From NCBI GenBank assembly GCA_018714645.1, contig DVND01000113.1, positions 1-12,300 of the forward strand: a stretch of DNA of 12,300 nucleotides, read 5' to 3'. Positions 12,285-12,300 of the stretch are shown piece after piece. Position numbers and translations under genes: made by a program. The notes beneath the pieces are model-generated. The model was not told the origin of the DNA. It was given only the letters and a program-made list of their open reading frames with translations, and did no database searches. Each line of letters starts with the position of its first letter. Positions within the stretch are counted from its first letter, which is position 1. This stretch comes from Candidatus Avimonoglobus intestinipullorum (GTDB lineage Bacteria > Bacillota > Clostridia > UBA1381).

Positions 12285-12300
12285 TCGGCTTTATGATTTT

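Noticed and set aside
12248..12300. S-box (SAM) riboswitch before metY
   Set aside because: The apparent leader is only about 25 bases and has none of the conserved S-box elements; any such element would have to lie outside the window.

Overview
The window reads as chromosomal housekeeping DNA from a Gram-positive Clostridia-type bacterium. Evidence for this: near-consensus sigma-A promoters with 16-17 bp spacers, strong AGGAGG-type ribosome binding sites, a T-box leader, an AbrB-type regulator, and a DivIB/FtsZ cell-division pair. The coding regions are moderately GC-rich and the intergenic gaps AT-rich. No species can be named from sequence reading alone. No rRNA, tRNA, CRISPR array, insertion sequence or phage gene is visible.

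Left part (1-4113, plus strand). A ferritin gene has its own promoter and terminator. It is followed by a second promoter and a tightly overlapping three-gene unit: a six-helix membrane protein of unassigned function, an MTA/SAH-type amidohydrolase deaminase (mtaD), and an S-adenosylhomocysteine hydrolase-family protein (ahcY). Both junctions are 4-base ATGA overlaps. The pair looks like a route for recycling S-adenosylhomocysteine to homocysteine, possibly with deamination first.

Middle part (4114-7630, plus strand). A promoter with a 9-bp inverted repeat over its -10 region precedes murA, which overlaps or abuts divIB (ftsQ). A separate promoter drives ftsZ, which ends at a bidirectional terminator. 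This is a reduced end of the division/cell-wall (dcw) cluster without ftsA between divIB and ftsZ.

Right part (7631-12300). On the minus strand, ilvA (threonine dehydratase with ACT domain), ridA (enamine/imine deaminase) and a patatin-like phospholipase form a likely operon. It is controlled by an ilvA T-box leader with an apparent AUC (Ile) specifier. RidA hydrolyses the reactive intermediates IlvA makes, so that pairing is functional. The ridA-patatin gap can be folded as an H-type pseudoknot ending right at the patatin Shine-Dalgarno sequence. Divergent from ilvA is a small AbrB-like regulator with a C-terminal four-cysteine knuckle. It shares a bidirectional terminator with the convergent metY (O-acetylhomoserine sulfhydrylase), the second homocysteine-forming enzyme in the window.

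The window is mostly ordinary. The most interesting points are the candidate deaminate-first SAH recycling operon with its membrane partner, the pseudoknot-like leader of the patatin gene, the Asn-to-Ser change in the FtsZ synergy loop, and the inverted repeats placed on the murA and abrB promoters.
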